Notes: generated from the sequence alone by a model not told the origin. DNA of 13,246 bases from an uncultured Proteiniphilum sp. (GCF_937873925.1 NZ_CALNAT010000081.1:1-13246), one strand, 5' to 3'. Positions 1-7,699 are shown, counted from the stretch's first letter. Program-made: numbers and translations.

Positions 1-30
1 CCCGGAATAGTTGTTTCCTGAAAGCGGGTG

Positions 31-62
31 CAAAGATAGAGATTGTTTTTTTACCACGCAAA
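31..62 (-). promoter_or_regulatory. Bacteroidales-type promoter firing leftward out of the window
   Basis: On the minus strand there is a -33 box TTTG (62-59), a 20-base spacer, then a -7 box TATCTTTG (38-31). This matches the Bacteroides consensus TTTG / TAnnTTTG. Transcription would start near position 24-26 and leave the window within about 25 bases, so the gene it serves lies to the left and cannot be seen. It is one of the two best promoter matches in the window; no transcript data are available. Confidence 0.6.
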
Positions 63-73
63 CAATTCAACAA

Positions 74-167
74 AAAAAATCAATCTTTTTTCTTCCATTT
101 TCTACGCTCAGAATCCAAACAAAAGGATATCAAACCATTATAAAAAAATAAAAAATCAATCTTTTTT
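74..167. repeat. 18-bp direct repeat, AAAAAATCAATCTTTTTT, two copies
   Basis: The identical 18-base string occurs at 74-91 and 150-167, 76 bases apart. Each copy is a run of six A, the core TCAATC, and a run of six T, so it could form a weak A/T hairpin on either strand followed by T residues. It sits between the leftward promoter at 31-62 and the structured repeats further right. It could be a binding site, a weak bidirectional terminator or simply low-complexity duplication; the sequence does not decide. Confidence 0.5.
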
Positions 168-399
168 CAGGCTAACAGAAGAAAACCCGAAAAAGGGATC
201 AAACCCGAGGGAAGACCCGGGAAATTTTCTGGGGAAAATAGTTTCTTCTGATCTTCGCCGGCTATAATTTCTTCGGCGGGAATGGGGCCGGAAAGCGTGA
301 GAAAAGATGAAATTTCTTCCTTCGAATCACATTTTATAAGTATCTTCGCATAAAATCTGCATGCACCCTTTATCGGGTTGCACCCATTTAATAAAATTA

Positions 400-499
400 G
401 ACTATTTCTGGCAACGGCATATTCAAGTAAACTTAATTGTTTTCTAGAAAACATTGCAAACAAGTTTGCTTTCTGCCCGTATTGCTTAACAAAATAGTT
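400..499 (+). repeat. Structured repeat copy A (with internal insertion)
   Basis: This is the first of three tandem copies. The outer stem is GACTATTT (400-407) with AAATAGTT (492-499), including one G-T pair. The inner stem is GCAA (411-414) with TTGC (482-485), extended by CGG (415-417) with CCG (477-479) after a two-base bulge. The apical hairpin is GCAAAC (456-461) with GTTTGC (464-469). The conserved linker CTTAAC lies between the inner and outer 3' strands. Compared with copy B it carries about 35 extra bases between the inner stem and the apical hairpin, including a 16-base perfect palindrome at 438-453. Strand is assigned only by analogy with the downstream gene. Confidence 0.75.
438..453. 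repeat. 16-bp perfect palindrome inside repeat copy A
   Basis: TGTTTTCTAGAAAACA equals its own reverse complement. It lies in the roughly 35-base segment that copy A has and copies B, C and D lack. Just before it is another small inverted repeat, AAGT AA ACTT (425-434). It may be an operator-like site for a dimeric protein or a byproduct of how the insertion arose. Confidence 0.6.
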
Positions 500-510
500 C
501 AATTACATTA

Positions 511-578
511 GGCATTTTCTCGCAACGGCATAATCCAAACAAGTTTGTCTTCTGCCCGTATTGCTTAACGAAAACGTT
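511..578 (+). repeat. Structured repeat copy B
   Basis: This copy has the minimal architecture. The outer stem is GGCATTTTC (511-519) with GAAAACGTT (570-578), with one A-C mismatch and two G-T pairs. The inner stem is GCAA (522-525) with TTGC (561-564), plus CGG (526-528) with CCG (556-558). The apical hairpin is CAAAC (536-540) with GTTTG (543-547). The 11 bases between copies A and B and the 11 bases between B and C are similar (both end in ATTA), so the true repeat unit is about 79 bases including this flank. Confidence 0.75.
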
Positions 579-589
579 CATTAAAATTA

Positions 590-655
590 GGCATTTGCCC
601 GCTATGGCCAAGTTCAAACAAGTTGACTTTGCTCCTTTAGCTTAACGCAAATGTT
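590..655 (+). repeat. Structured repeat copy C
   Basis: This is the most divergent copy in primary sequence but it keeps the fold. The outer stem GGCATTTGC (590-598) with GCAAATGTT (647-655) pairs at all nine positions, allowing two G-T pairs. The inner stem is GCTA (601-604) with TAGC (638-641), where copies A and B have GCAA with TTGC. The apical hairpin is weaker: CAA (615-617) with TTG (623-625). The linker CTTAACG is intact (641-647). It lies about 36 bases upstream of the start codon of the ABC exporter gene, so it may be in that gene's leader. Confidence 0.75.
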
Positions 656-691
656 CCCTGTGACATTAATGTAAAAAATAAGAATAAACAC

Positions 692-2530
692 ATGAAAGGT
701 ATCATTCATATCTTACAACGATTTTTACCCCCTTATAAGAAATATGTCTTCCTGGCATTCATTTTCAATATACTGACGGCCATATTGAATGTTTTTTCCC
801 TCGCGACCATTATCCCGATCCTCCAGGTTTTGTTCAAGATAAACAGGGAAACCTTTTCCTTTATACCGTGGGGTAGTTCCGATTATTCGTTCGTAGACGT
901 GGTGCTTAATAATGTGAACTGGTATATAACCCAACTTATAGATACATACGGGAGCAGTTCCACGCTGATGGCGCTGGCAGCCTTCCTGATCGTGATGACA
1001 TTACTGAAAACGGGGACCGCCTATTTTGGATCCTATTTCCTTATCCCTATAAGGACCGGCGTGGTCAGGGATATCCGCAACCGGATCAACGACAAGGTAC
1101 TCTCCCTCCCCATCGGTTTTTTTACGGAAGAGAGAAAGGGTGATATTCTCTCCAGGGTATCGGGCGATGTGAATGAAGTGGAGAACTCCGTGATGAGTTC
1201 TCTCGATATGCTTTTCAAGAATCCGATCCTTATCCTGATCTACCTGACCACTATGGTGATCTTAAGCTGGCAACTGACCCTCTTCGTGATGGTGGTACTG
1301 CCGGTGATGGGATTTGTGATGGGGCGTGTGGGCAGAACCCTGAAAAGGAGTTCTTTCATGGCACAGAACAAGTGGGGCGAACTGATGTCGCAGATGGAAG
1401 AAACCCTAAGCGGGCTGCGGGTGATCAAGGCATTCGGCGCGGAAAACAAGATCTCCGGAAGGTTCCATGGCGGGAATAACGAGTTCAGGCGCATGTCGAA
1501 CCGTATTGCGCGCAGGCAACAACTGGCACATCCCATGAGTGAGTTGCTGGGCACCATCACCATCGCGGTTGTACTCTGGTTTGGGGGTTCATTGATATTA
1601 GAGGGCAACAGCATCATCGACGCCGCCTCGTTCATCTACTATCTGACCATATTCTATAGTATTATCAATCCGGCCAAGGAATTCTCAAAATCAGCTTACG
1701 CCGTGCAACGCGGACTGGCATCGATGGAGCGGATCGACAAGATACTGACTGCCGACAACAAGATCACCGACCCGGCACAGCCTGTTCCCGTCGCCTTCAA
1801 CTCCTGTATAGATTACAGGGATGTCTGGTTTAAATATGAAACGGATTGGGTTATAAAAGGGGTGGATCTCAAGATCGACAAAGGAAAAACCATCGCCCTT
1901 GTGGGCCAGTCGGGTTCGGGAAAATCGACGATGGCAGACCTGTTACCCCGCTTCTACGATATCCAGAAAGGAGGGATTCTCATCGATGGGGTCGATATAA
2001 AGGATATGAGAGTCCGGGACCTGAGATCGCTGATGGGCTATGTGAACCAGGAGGCCATCCTGTTTAACGATACCTTTTATAATAATATAGCATTCGGGGT
2101 TGCCGACGCAACGGAAAGCCAGGTGATCAACGCCGCGAAGATTGCTAATGCCCACGAGTTCATTATGGCTACGGAGTTTGGTTACCACACCAATATCGGC
2201 GACCGGGGCGGAAAGCTTTCGGGCGGCCAGCGCCAGCGTATCAGCATTGCGCGGGCCATACTGAAGAACCCGAAGATACTGATACTGGATGAAGCCACTT
2301 CGGCACTCGACACCGACTCGGAACGGCTTGTACAGGAGGCGTTGGAAAAACTGATGAAGAACCGCACTACCATCGTGATAGCCCACAGGCTATCCACCAT
2401 CAAAAACGCGGATGAGATCTATGTAATGAAAGATGGACGAATCGTGGAATCGGGACAACATTCCACACTTTATGCACAGGGGGGGTACTACACCTCATTG
2501 TGCGATACACAGCGCGATCTCAGTGAATAG
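692..2530 (+). CDS. MsbA-type ABC exporter (fused permease and ATPase)
   Basis: This 612-residue half-transporter would work as a homodimer in the inner membrane, exporting a lipid, glycolipid or drug using ATP. The N-terminal part (about residues 15-330) carries about six membrane helices in the type-I exporter arrangement. The C-terminal ATPase has Walker A GQSGSGKST (405-413), Q-loop Gln453, signature LSGGQRQR (509-516), Walker B ILILDE (529-534) and switch His565. Length fits the MsbA/MDR family. The substrate cannot be read from sequence; lipid A core flipping is the best-known role of close relatives, but Bacteroidales carry several paralogues, so no symbol is given. Three structured repeats precede the gene. 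It ends one base before the stop of the convergent dehydratase gene. Confidence 0.93.
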   Translation: MKGIIHILQRFLPPYKKYVFLAFIFNILTAILNVFSLATIIPILQVLFKINRETFSFIPWGSSDYSFVDVVLNNVNWYITQLIDTYGSSSTLMALAAFLIVMTLLKTGTAYFGSYFLIPIRTGVVRDIRNRINDKVLSLPIGFFTEERKGDILSRVSGDVNEVENSVMSSLDMLFKNPILILIYLTTMVILSWQLTLFVMVVLPVMGFVMGRVGRTLKRSSFMAQNKWGELMSQMEETLSGLRVIKAFGAENKISGRFHGGNNEFRRMSNRIARRQQLAHPMSELLGTITIAVVLWFGGSLILEGNSIIDAASFIYYLTIFYSIINPAKEFSKSAYAVQRGLASMERIDKILTADNKITDPAQPVPVAFNSCIDYRDVWFKYETDWVIKGVDLKIDKGKTIALVGQSGSGKSTMADLLPRFYDIQKGGILIDGVDIKDMRVRDLRSLMGYVNQEAILFNDTFYNNIAFGVADATESQVINAAKIANAHEFIMATEFGYHTNIGDRGGKLSGGQRQRISIARAILKNPKILILDEATSALDTDSERLVQEALEKLMKNRTTIVIAHRLSTIKNADEIYVMKDGRIVESGQHSTLYAQGGYYTSLCDTQRDLSE

Positions 2531-2531
2531 C

Positions 2532-4487
2532 CTATCCCTTATCTTTTGGGACAGGGACAAGCGCTTCTTTTCCGGATATCTTTTCCAGTAACCTGTCCAC
2601 TGCTTCGAAAGGAGAATTGATGCTCCGGAATTCCGGAACAATCTCTTTCATCCTCTTCACTGTCCGCATATCGTCATATTCGTAAGAGGTATGAATAAGT
2701 GCATCGACTTTCCGGCTCACATCTTCATATTCATACTCACGGACATCGGCGATCATGATTTTCTCATGGTAGGTAGGTTTGGTATGCTCGGCCGTGTTCA
2801 GTAACTCTTCATAGAGTTTTTCACCATGCCGCAAGCCGGTAAATTCTATCTTGATATTCTTTGAACCCGAGAGCCGGATCATCCTTTTGGCCAGATCCAG
2901 GATCTTGACCGGTTTCCCCATATCAAAAATATAGATCTCACCGCCTTTCCCCATAGCTCCCGCCTCCAGCACCAGCTGACAGGCTTCCGGAATAGTCATG
3001 AAATAGCGGATGATCTCCGGATGGGTTACCGTAACGGGGCCTCCATGTTTTATCTGCTCCCTGAAAAGAGGTATTACGGAGCCGTTGGACCCCAGCACGT
3101 TTCCAAAGCGGGTAGTAATAAACTGGGTTGTTTTTTTTCCGCTTTTCCCGATATATTTCGCCAGAGACTGCACATATATCTCGCAAATCCTTTTTGAACA
3201 ACCCATCACATTCGAAGGGTTCACAGCCTTGTCTGTGGACACCATCACAAATTTCTCCGCATTGTACTTTACCGCCAGGTCCGCCGCTATCTTTGTCCCC
3301 AGGATATTGGTCTGCACCGATTCCGATGCATTGTCCTCCATCATCGGTACGTGCTTGTATGCCGCCGCGTGAAAAATATACTGCGGCCGTGTCCTGGAAA
3401 AAATCCTCTCCATCCGGCTGGCATTGCTTACATCGGCCACAATGATCTCCGCACGCATCTCTCTCCATTTCTCTTTCAATTCCAGCCTCATGTCATGCAA
3501 TGGAGTCTCCGCCTGGTCTATGAGAATAATACTGTAAGGATTGAAGTTAGCTACCTGACGGACAATTTCGCTGCCTATCGATCCGGCAGCACCTGTCACC
3601 ATTACCCGTTTTCCTTCAATATTTGAGGCTATCTCCAGCATGTTGATATGGATCGGGGCACGTGGCAGGAGGTCTTCGATCTGTACATCTTTCAACTGCT
3701 CCTTGCTCATGATCATCCCGTTCCATTCGTTGAGGGGAACGGTGGTAAGCAACGAAATATTGTGATCCACAAAATTACCCAAGAGTTCGGAATTCTTTAT
3801 CTCTTCCATTTGCTGCGGCGAAACGATAATGGTCTTCACATCTTTGCTTTCCAAAGTTCTGAAAAGGTTCTCATTATTGGCGTAAATGGTTACCCCCATC
3901 AGTTCTTTCCCTACCATGTGACTTTCATCGGAAATAAATCCGAGTACCCGGTAGTTGAATTCACTGTTTCCTTTCAATGCTTTTGCAAGGCTGATACCGG
4001 CCTCCTTGGTGCCGTAGATAAACACGTTGACCGGTTTCACTTCTCTGCCTGTAATGAACTCATAGACCTCCTTCGTCAGTACCCGCGAAAAGATCATCAG
4101 AAACATATTGAGAAAGAAAATGGAGGTATAGGTAACATCATCCAGATGAAAATCGGACTGATACCTTTTCAGTATCACAATAATGGTATAGGTGATTCCA
4201 TAACCCACCACCAGGGCGTACGTGATCCTCATCAAGTCGCTAAAGGATGAGAACCGCAGAATACCGCTGAATGTACGGAACAATATGAATGTGATAGCAT
4301 TGACAAAAATAAGGATCAGATACAAGGTGACCCCGTCAGCCCTTACTTCCGATGTGAGCCCGGTGAATCCATATCTCACCATATACATCACCAGACAGGA
4401 GAACAGGACCATGAGAGTATCGATTACGAAAATGGTAAAACGGGATAAAACCCTGTTCGATAAAAAATTGTGTATCAAATTGCTCAT
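2532..4487 (-). CDS. Membrane-anchored nucleotide-sugar 4,6-dehydratase (FlaA1/WbpM/PglF type)
   Basis: This 651-residue protein belongs to the large polysaccharide-biosynthesis dehydratases that typically convert UDP-GlcNAc to a 4-keto-6-deoxy sugar for capsule, O-antigen or glycoprotein glycans. Residues about 15-135 contain four hydrophobic segments. A CoA-binding-like Rossmann domain follows (about 150-250). The catalytic SDR domain starts with the NAD site TGAAGSIGSE (298-307). The active-site region STDKAVNPSNVMGCSK (417-432) has Met428 and Lys432 in the MxxxK arrangement of this subfamily instead of the usual YxxxK. RFGNVLGSNGS (460-470) and GLRHGEKLYEEL (551-562) are family hallmarks. 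It is the last gene of the minus-strand operon, six bases after the S41 peptidase stop. The sugar and the final glycan are unknown; no glycosyltransferase is in view. Confidence 0.93.
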   Translation of the reverse strand: MSNLIHNFLSNRVLSRFTIFVIDTLMVLFSCLVMYMVRYGFTGLTSEVRADGVTLYLILIFVNAITFILFRTFSGILRFSSFSDLMRITYALVVGYGITYTIIVILKRYQSDFHLDDVTYTSIFFLNMFLMIFSRVLTKEVYEFITGREVKPVNVFIYGTKEAGISLAKALKGNSEFNYRVLGFISDESHMVGKELMGVTIYANNENLFRTLESKDVKTIIVSPQQMEEIKNSELLGNFVDHNISLLTTVPLNEWNGMIMSKEQLKDVQIEDLLPRAPIHINMLEIASNIEGKRVMVTGAAGSIGSEIVRQVANFNPYSIILIDQAETPLHDMRLELKEKWREMRAEIIVADVSNASRMERIFSRTRPQYIFHAAAYKHVPMMEDNASESVQTNILGTKIAADLAVKYNAEKFVMVSTDKAVNPSNVMGCSKRICEIYVQSLAKYIGKSGKKTTQFITTRFGNVLGSNGSVIPLFREQIKHGGPVTVTHPEIIRYFMTIPEACQLVLEAGAMGKGGEIYIFDMGKPVKILDLAKRMIRLSGSKNIKIEFTGLRHGEKLYEELLNTAEHTKPTYHEKIMIADVREYEYEDVSRKVDALIHTSYEYDDMRTVKRMKEIVPEFRSINSPFEAVDRLLEKISGKEALVPVPKDKG

Positions 4488-4493
4488 AAAGAT

Positions 4494-6134
4494 CTAATTT
4501 AGTTTGTACTCCTCATTAACGATAGCGTGACGTGTAGTCTTTCCTGTTTCTATCAACCGGATTCCTTTTTTAATTAACGGGTCCTCTTTTTGGTAAGCCG
4601 CCCAGAAAGCCTCTTCTCCGAAGAAATTCCGAATAATGTAGGCATACATCGCATCCTCAAGCAATTCACTCGACTCCTGAATATAATAAGGTCTTCTTCT
4701 GATACCATTATGGTCTGCAAAACTCACCAGATTCAGCAACAGCGGTTGTTGTTGCAAGTACCTGTAAAGTTCCTGCCATGTTTCGAAACTACTCAGTTTA
4801 TCCCGGTTCATATCGGAATAAAGCATGGCATATTTCTCGTCCAACCGGTTATTCACCACCAGATTATAATAGGAATTGATCCCCAGGGTGTCGCGGGGTA
4901 CAAAGATATCGGGCATGATACCGCCGCCGCCATAGACCGTCCTGCCCCCCGCCGTCTGAAAAGGAATGAGATGGTTCGACACCGTATCCACGTTGATATA
5001 ATCTCCTTCAATATAACGGTTGATAGCCTCCATCTCATACTCATCGTATCTTCCTTTCTCATATCCGCGTTGGATAGATCTGCCCGAGGCCGTATAGTAG
5101 CGGGCCACCGTGAGCCTCATTGCCGAACCGTCCGGAAAATTACGCTGTCCCTGCACCAGTCCTTTACCAAAAGAACGCCTGCCGATCACCAGCCCTCTGT
5201 CGTGGTCCTGAACGGCTCCGGCAAAAATCTCACTGGCCGAGGCACTTAACTCGTCGATCAGCACCACCACATCATCATTCTTGCAGGTCCCCGATCCATT
5301 GGCATAGCTGTCGGTTCTCGGAAAATTCCTACCCTGCGTGTATACGATCAGGTCGCCCCTGTTCAAGAACTCGTTTACCATTGCTACCACAACATCCAGT
5401 GATCCTCCTACATTCCCTCTCAGATCAATCATAAAAGAGTTGGCTCCCTGGCTTTTTAACTTGGATATGGCAGAAATAAATTCGCTGAATGTATTAAATC
5501 CGAAGTTTCTTCCCAATTTAATAAAACCGATCTTGTTCGTCAGCATATAGACTGCATTGACGCTGTTCATAGGGATGTCACCCCGTGTAACGGTGATTTC
5601 GTGCAAACGTTCCTCCTCGCCTCTTATGATACCCAGTTTCACTTCCGACCCTATTTCTCCGCGCAGTTTTTCCATCACATCTTCATTCCGGAGCTTCTGT
5701 CCGGCAACCAGGGTATCATTCACCGTGACTATTCTGTCCCAATGCATTATCCCTGCGGCCTCGGAAGGGCCGCCCGGTACGATACCCGTCACCACGATGG
5801 TATCTCTTAACACATAGAAATTGACGCCAATTCCTGAGAAATGACCTTCCAGGTCTTCGTTCACCCGTTTCATATCGGCCGCCGAGATATACTCTGAATG
5901 CGGATCGAGTTCCTGTATGATATTGGGCAGCGCATCTTCCACCAGTTGACGCATATTGACCGTATCGACATACGACTCCCTGACGTAGTTCAGCACCGCG
6001 TCTATCTTGCCGTATCCCTCCACGCTTCCCGAACGTCCGAACTGGCTGTATCTGCTTCCGATAAATATACCCAATGCAATACCGATGCCAATCCACAAGG
6101 GCAGCCACGTTCTGGTCTTCTTACCTGAATTCAT
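4494..6134 (-). CDS. C-terminal processing peptidase, S41 family (CtpA/Tsp-like)
   Basis: This 546-residue serine protease would be exported to the periplasm and anchored by one N-terminal helix (about residues 12-28). Domain order is anchor, a substrate-binding PDZ domain (about 90-185), then the S41 catalytic core. The Ser-Lys dyad reads as Ser299 in SASASE and Lys324 in SFGKG, with Gln328 four residues on; the 25-residue Ser-to-Lys spacing is the one known from CtpB-type enzymes. RGNVGGSLD (239-247) is the usual core motif. A roughly 130-residue C-terminal extension follows. Its start overlaps the end of the deaminase gene by 14 bases, implying translational coupling. Such proteases degrade or trim envelope proteins; the target here is unknown. 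Confidence 0.93.
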   Translation of the reverse strand: MNSGKKTRTWLPLWIGIGIALGIFIGSRYSQFGRSGSVEGYGKIDAVLNYVRESYVDTVNMRQLVEDALPNIIQELDPHSEYISAADMKRVNEDLEGHFSGIGVNFYVLRDTIVVTGIVPGGPSEAAGIMHWDRIVTVNDTLVAGQKLRNEDVMEKLRGEIGSEVKLGIIRGEEERLHEITVTRGDIPMNSVNAVYMLTNKIGFIKLGRNFGFNTFSEFISAISKLKSQGANSFMIDLRGNVGGSLDVVVAMVNEFLNRGDLIVYTQGRNFPRTDSYANGSGTCKNDDVVVLIDELSASASEIFAGAVQDHDRGLVIGRRSFGKGLVQGQRNFPDGSAMRLTVARYYTASGRSIQRGYEKGRYDEYEMEAINRYIEGDYINVDTVSNHLIPFQTAGGRTVYGGGGIMPDIFVPRDTLGINSYYNLVVNNRLDEKYAMLYSDMNRDKLSSFETWQELYRYLQQQPLLLNLVSFADHNGIRRRPYYIQESSELLEDAMYAYIIRNFFGEEAFWAAYQKEDPLIKKGIRLIETGKTTRHAIVNEEYKLN

Positions 6135-6588
6135 TCAATTTCTCTCCTGTTACTATTTTGTCCATTTCCACCGATACAAGTTCAACATTGGCCCTTTTCA
6201 GCAGATCTATCCCATCGCTTAACCGGTAATTTTCCGAATAAACCACCCTCTTTATACCGGCCTGGATGATCAGTTTGGCACACTCGATGCAGGGTGAAGA
6301 AGTGACATAGAGTGTAGCCCCGTCGCTACTATTGTTGGAGCGGGCCACTTTGGTGATTGCATTCGCTTCGGCATGAAGCACATAAGGCTTTGTGATATCA
6401 TTTTCATCTTCACAGACATTCTCAAAGCCTGAAGGTGTGCCATTATAACCGTCGGAAATGATCATCTTATCCTTCACCAGGAGTGCACCTACTTTTCTGC
6501 GTTTGCAGTAGGAATTTTCAGCCCAGATAAAAGCCATGCGCATGTACCGCCTGTCGAGTAATTCCTGCTTATCCCCGTTTTGTTCCAT
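6121..6588 (-). CDS. dCMP deaminase family protein (ComE/ComEB-like)
   Basis: This 155-residue zinc-dependent cytidine/deoxycytidylate deaminase likely makes dUMP from dCMP for thymidylate synthesis. The zinc site is clear: HAEAN with His72 and proton-shuttling Glu74, and PCIECAK with Cys100 and Cys103. The N-terminal RRKVGALLV and GYNGTPSGF (47-55) segments are typical of dCMP deaminases rather than tRNA adenosine deaminases. Length is normal. The gene starts six bases after the nadC stop and its 3' end overlaps the S41 peptidase start by 14 bases, so it sits inside an operon. In Bacillus the homologue is called ComEB, but nothing here indicates competence. Confidence 0.92.
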   Translation of the reverse strand: MEQNGDKQELLDRRYMRMAFIWAENSYCKRRKVGALLVKDKMIISDGYNGTPSGFENVCEDENDITKPYVLHAEANAITKVARSNNSSDGATLYVTSSPCIECAKLIIQAGIKRVVYSENYRLSDGIDLLKRANVELVSVEMDKIVTGEKLNEFR

Positions 6589-6594
6589 CTTGAA

Positions 6595-7488
6595 TCAGAT
6601 TGCTTTCAAACTCATATCGAGACTTTTCACCGAGTGGGTCAACGCGCCTACCGATATATAATCCACCCCTGTTTCGGCAAACTCACGGATAGTATCGATG
6701 GTGATCCCTCCCGATGATTCCAGCTCCACACGGCCGTCCACGGCCTTCACAGTCTCCACTGCCCGGAGGGTCTCGCCGGGAGTAAAATTATCGAGCATAA
6801 TCCTGTCCACGCCGCCTATGCGAAGCGCCTCTTCAAGTTCGTCCAGATTCCTCACCTCTATCTCAATTCTGAGTCTTTTGTTTCTCTCTTTTAAATAGTT
6901 TTGCGCGCCGCGGATAGCGTTTTCAATTCCTCCCGCAAAATCCACGTGATTATCTTTCAGCAGGATCATATCGAACAGTCCTATTCTGTGATTCTCCCCC
7001 CCTCCGATCTTGACGGCTTGTTTTTCCAGGATACGCATTCCCGGGGTGGTTTTCCGGGTGTCAAGCACTTTTGCGGATGTGCCTTCGAGCCGCTTCATAT
7101 ACTTGTTTGTAATGGTGGCGATACCGCTCATCCGCTGCATAATATTGAGTACAAGGCGTTCAGTCTGTAAAATCGACCGCACCTTTCCCGAGACAATAAA
7201 GGCCACATCTCCCGGCTTAACGTGCGAACCGTCGCCAAGAAAGATCTCGACCTGTAATTCCGGATCAAAAGTATGGAACACATCAATGGCAACATCTACC
7301 CCGGCAAGTATACCTTCTTCCTTGATTAATAATCTTGATTGCCCTTCTTCTGTTTCCGGGATACTACAGAGGGTGGTGTGGTCTCCGTCTCCGATGTCTT
7401 CGGACAAAGCCAGCCGGATAAGGTTATGGATTAATTCTTCTTCTGTCATATTAAAACGATAACGCGTCATATCAGAATAAACAAACAT
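6595..7488 (-). CDS. nadC: Quinolinate phosphoribosyltransferase (nicotinate-nucleotide pyrophosphorylase)
   Basis: NadC joins quinolinate with PRPP to give nicotinate mononucleotide, carbon dioxide and pyrophosphate, in de novo NAD synthesis in the cytoplasm. Recognisable segments are LSEDIGDGDHTT (28-39), ERLVLNIMQRMSGIAT (110-125), the basic substrate-binding TRKTTPGMR (144-152) and GGGENHR (162-168), followed by LLKDNH. The full frame gives 297 residues; Met7 (7470) or Met14 (7449) are alternative starts, and the latter would bring the length nearer the usual 280. No nadA or nadB is in the window. It is the first gene of a four-gene minus-strand operon, divergent from rlmH. Confidence 0.95.
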   Translation of the reverse strand: MFVYSDMTRYRFNMTEEELIHNLIRLALSEDIGDGDHTTLCSIPETEEGQSRLLIKEEGILAGVDVAIDVFHTFDPELQVEIFLGDGSHVKPGDVAFIVSGKVRSILQTERLVLNIMQRMSGIATITNKYMKRLEGTSAKVLDTRKTTPGMRILEKQAVKIGGGENHRIGLFDMILLKDNHVDFAGGIENAIRGAQNYLKERNKRLRIEIEVRNLDELEEALRIGGVDRIMLDNFTPGETLRAVETVKAVDGRVELESSGGITIDTIREFAETGVDYISVGALTHSVKSLDMSLKAI

Positions 7489-7526
7489 TATATCTGTTTT
7501 GTTATTCTTTTACAAGAATTTTAATG

Positions 7527-7534
7527 CAAAAATA
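7527..7534 (-). promoter_or_regulatory. Probable -7 box of the nadC operon
   Basis: On the minus strand, TATTTTTG matches TAnnTTTG and lies 38 bases upstream of the first nadC ATG. No good TTTG is present 20 bases further upstream; a TTG occurs about 25 bases away (7562-7560). The region where a -33 contact would fall overlaps the -7 box of the divergent rlmH promoter, so the two may compete. Confidence 0.45.
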
Positions 7535-7547
7535 AGAAATAAACGGT

Positions 7548-7555
7548 TATATTTG
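7548..7555 (+). promoter_or_regulatory. Probable -7 box of rlmH
   Basis: TATATTTG fits TAnnTTTG exactly, but no TTTG is found at the -33 position. Starting here would give rlmH an unusually long leader of about 135 bases, containing two predicted hairpins. The box is 13 bases from the oppositely directed nadC box. Confidence 0.4.
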
Positions 7556-7566
7556 TCTCCAACAAC

Positions 7567-7614
7567 GGCTTTTTTCATTTTCTGAAGCCAAATTCCCCAA
7601 TATCCCGGTGGAAT
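7567..7614 (+). other. Two consecutive stem-loops in the putative rlmH leader
   Basis: The first has stem GGCTT (7567-7571) with AAGCC (7585-7589). The second has ATTCC (7592-7596) plus CC with GG (7607-7608), a bulged T, and GGAAT (7610-7614). They are adjacent and would be transcribed from the -7 box at 7548. A purine-rich stretch follows (7630-7662) containing AATAAAGAGGAA twice. No T-run follows, so they are not a classical terminator. Small stems like these can arise by chance. Confidence 0.3.
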
Positions 7615-7699
7615 AGCATAATAAAACAAAAAATAAAGAGGAAGAGGAAGAATAAAGAGGAATTAATTTAAAATAAATTACAGGTTAATAAATTTCCAC

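Larger units (their letters stand above)
1..691. other. Gene-free region upstream of the ABC exporter
   Basis: No open frame here looks like a real protein. It contains, in order: a leftward promoter (31-62), an A/T-tract direct repeat (74-167), GGG/CCC-rich sequence with a small hairpin (stem ATTTTC 224-229 with GAAAAT 234-239, loop TGGG), and three tandem copies of a structured repeat (400-655). The longest frame, minus strand 502-167, needs a TTG start, runs through the repeat and has no recognisable domain. No clear TAnnTTTG box was found on the plus strand upstream of the gene at 692, so its promoter is unresolved. Confidence 0.6.

Noticed and set aside
167..502. Minus-strand frame of 111 residues running through repeat copy A
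   Set aside because: It needs a TTG start, has no recognisable domain, and overlaps the structured repeat. The peptide read from the repeats (FVKQYGQKANLF-like) is similar in A, B and D only because the DNA is similar; copy C has a stop codon and A and D have no ATG, so a conserved micro-protein is less likely than a structural element.
400..655. CRISPR array
   Set aside because: There are only three units, each diverged, with 11-base similar spacers and no cas genes. CRISPR repeats would be near-identical with unique spacers of 30 bases or more.
3648..4250. Plus-strand frame of 200 residues opposite the dehydratase gene
   Set aside because: It lies wholly antisense to a gene with strong motifs and has no recognisable domain; it is a by-product of codon usage.
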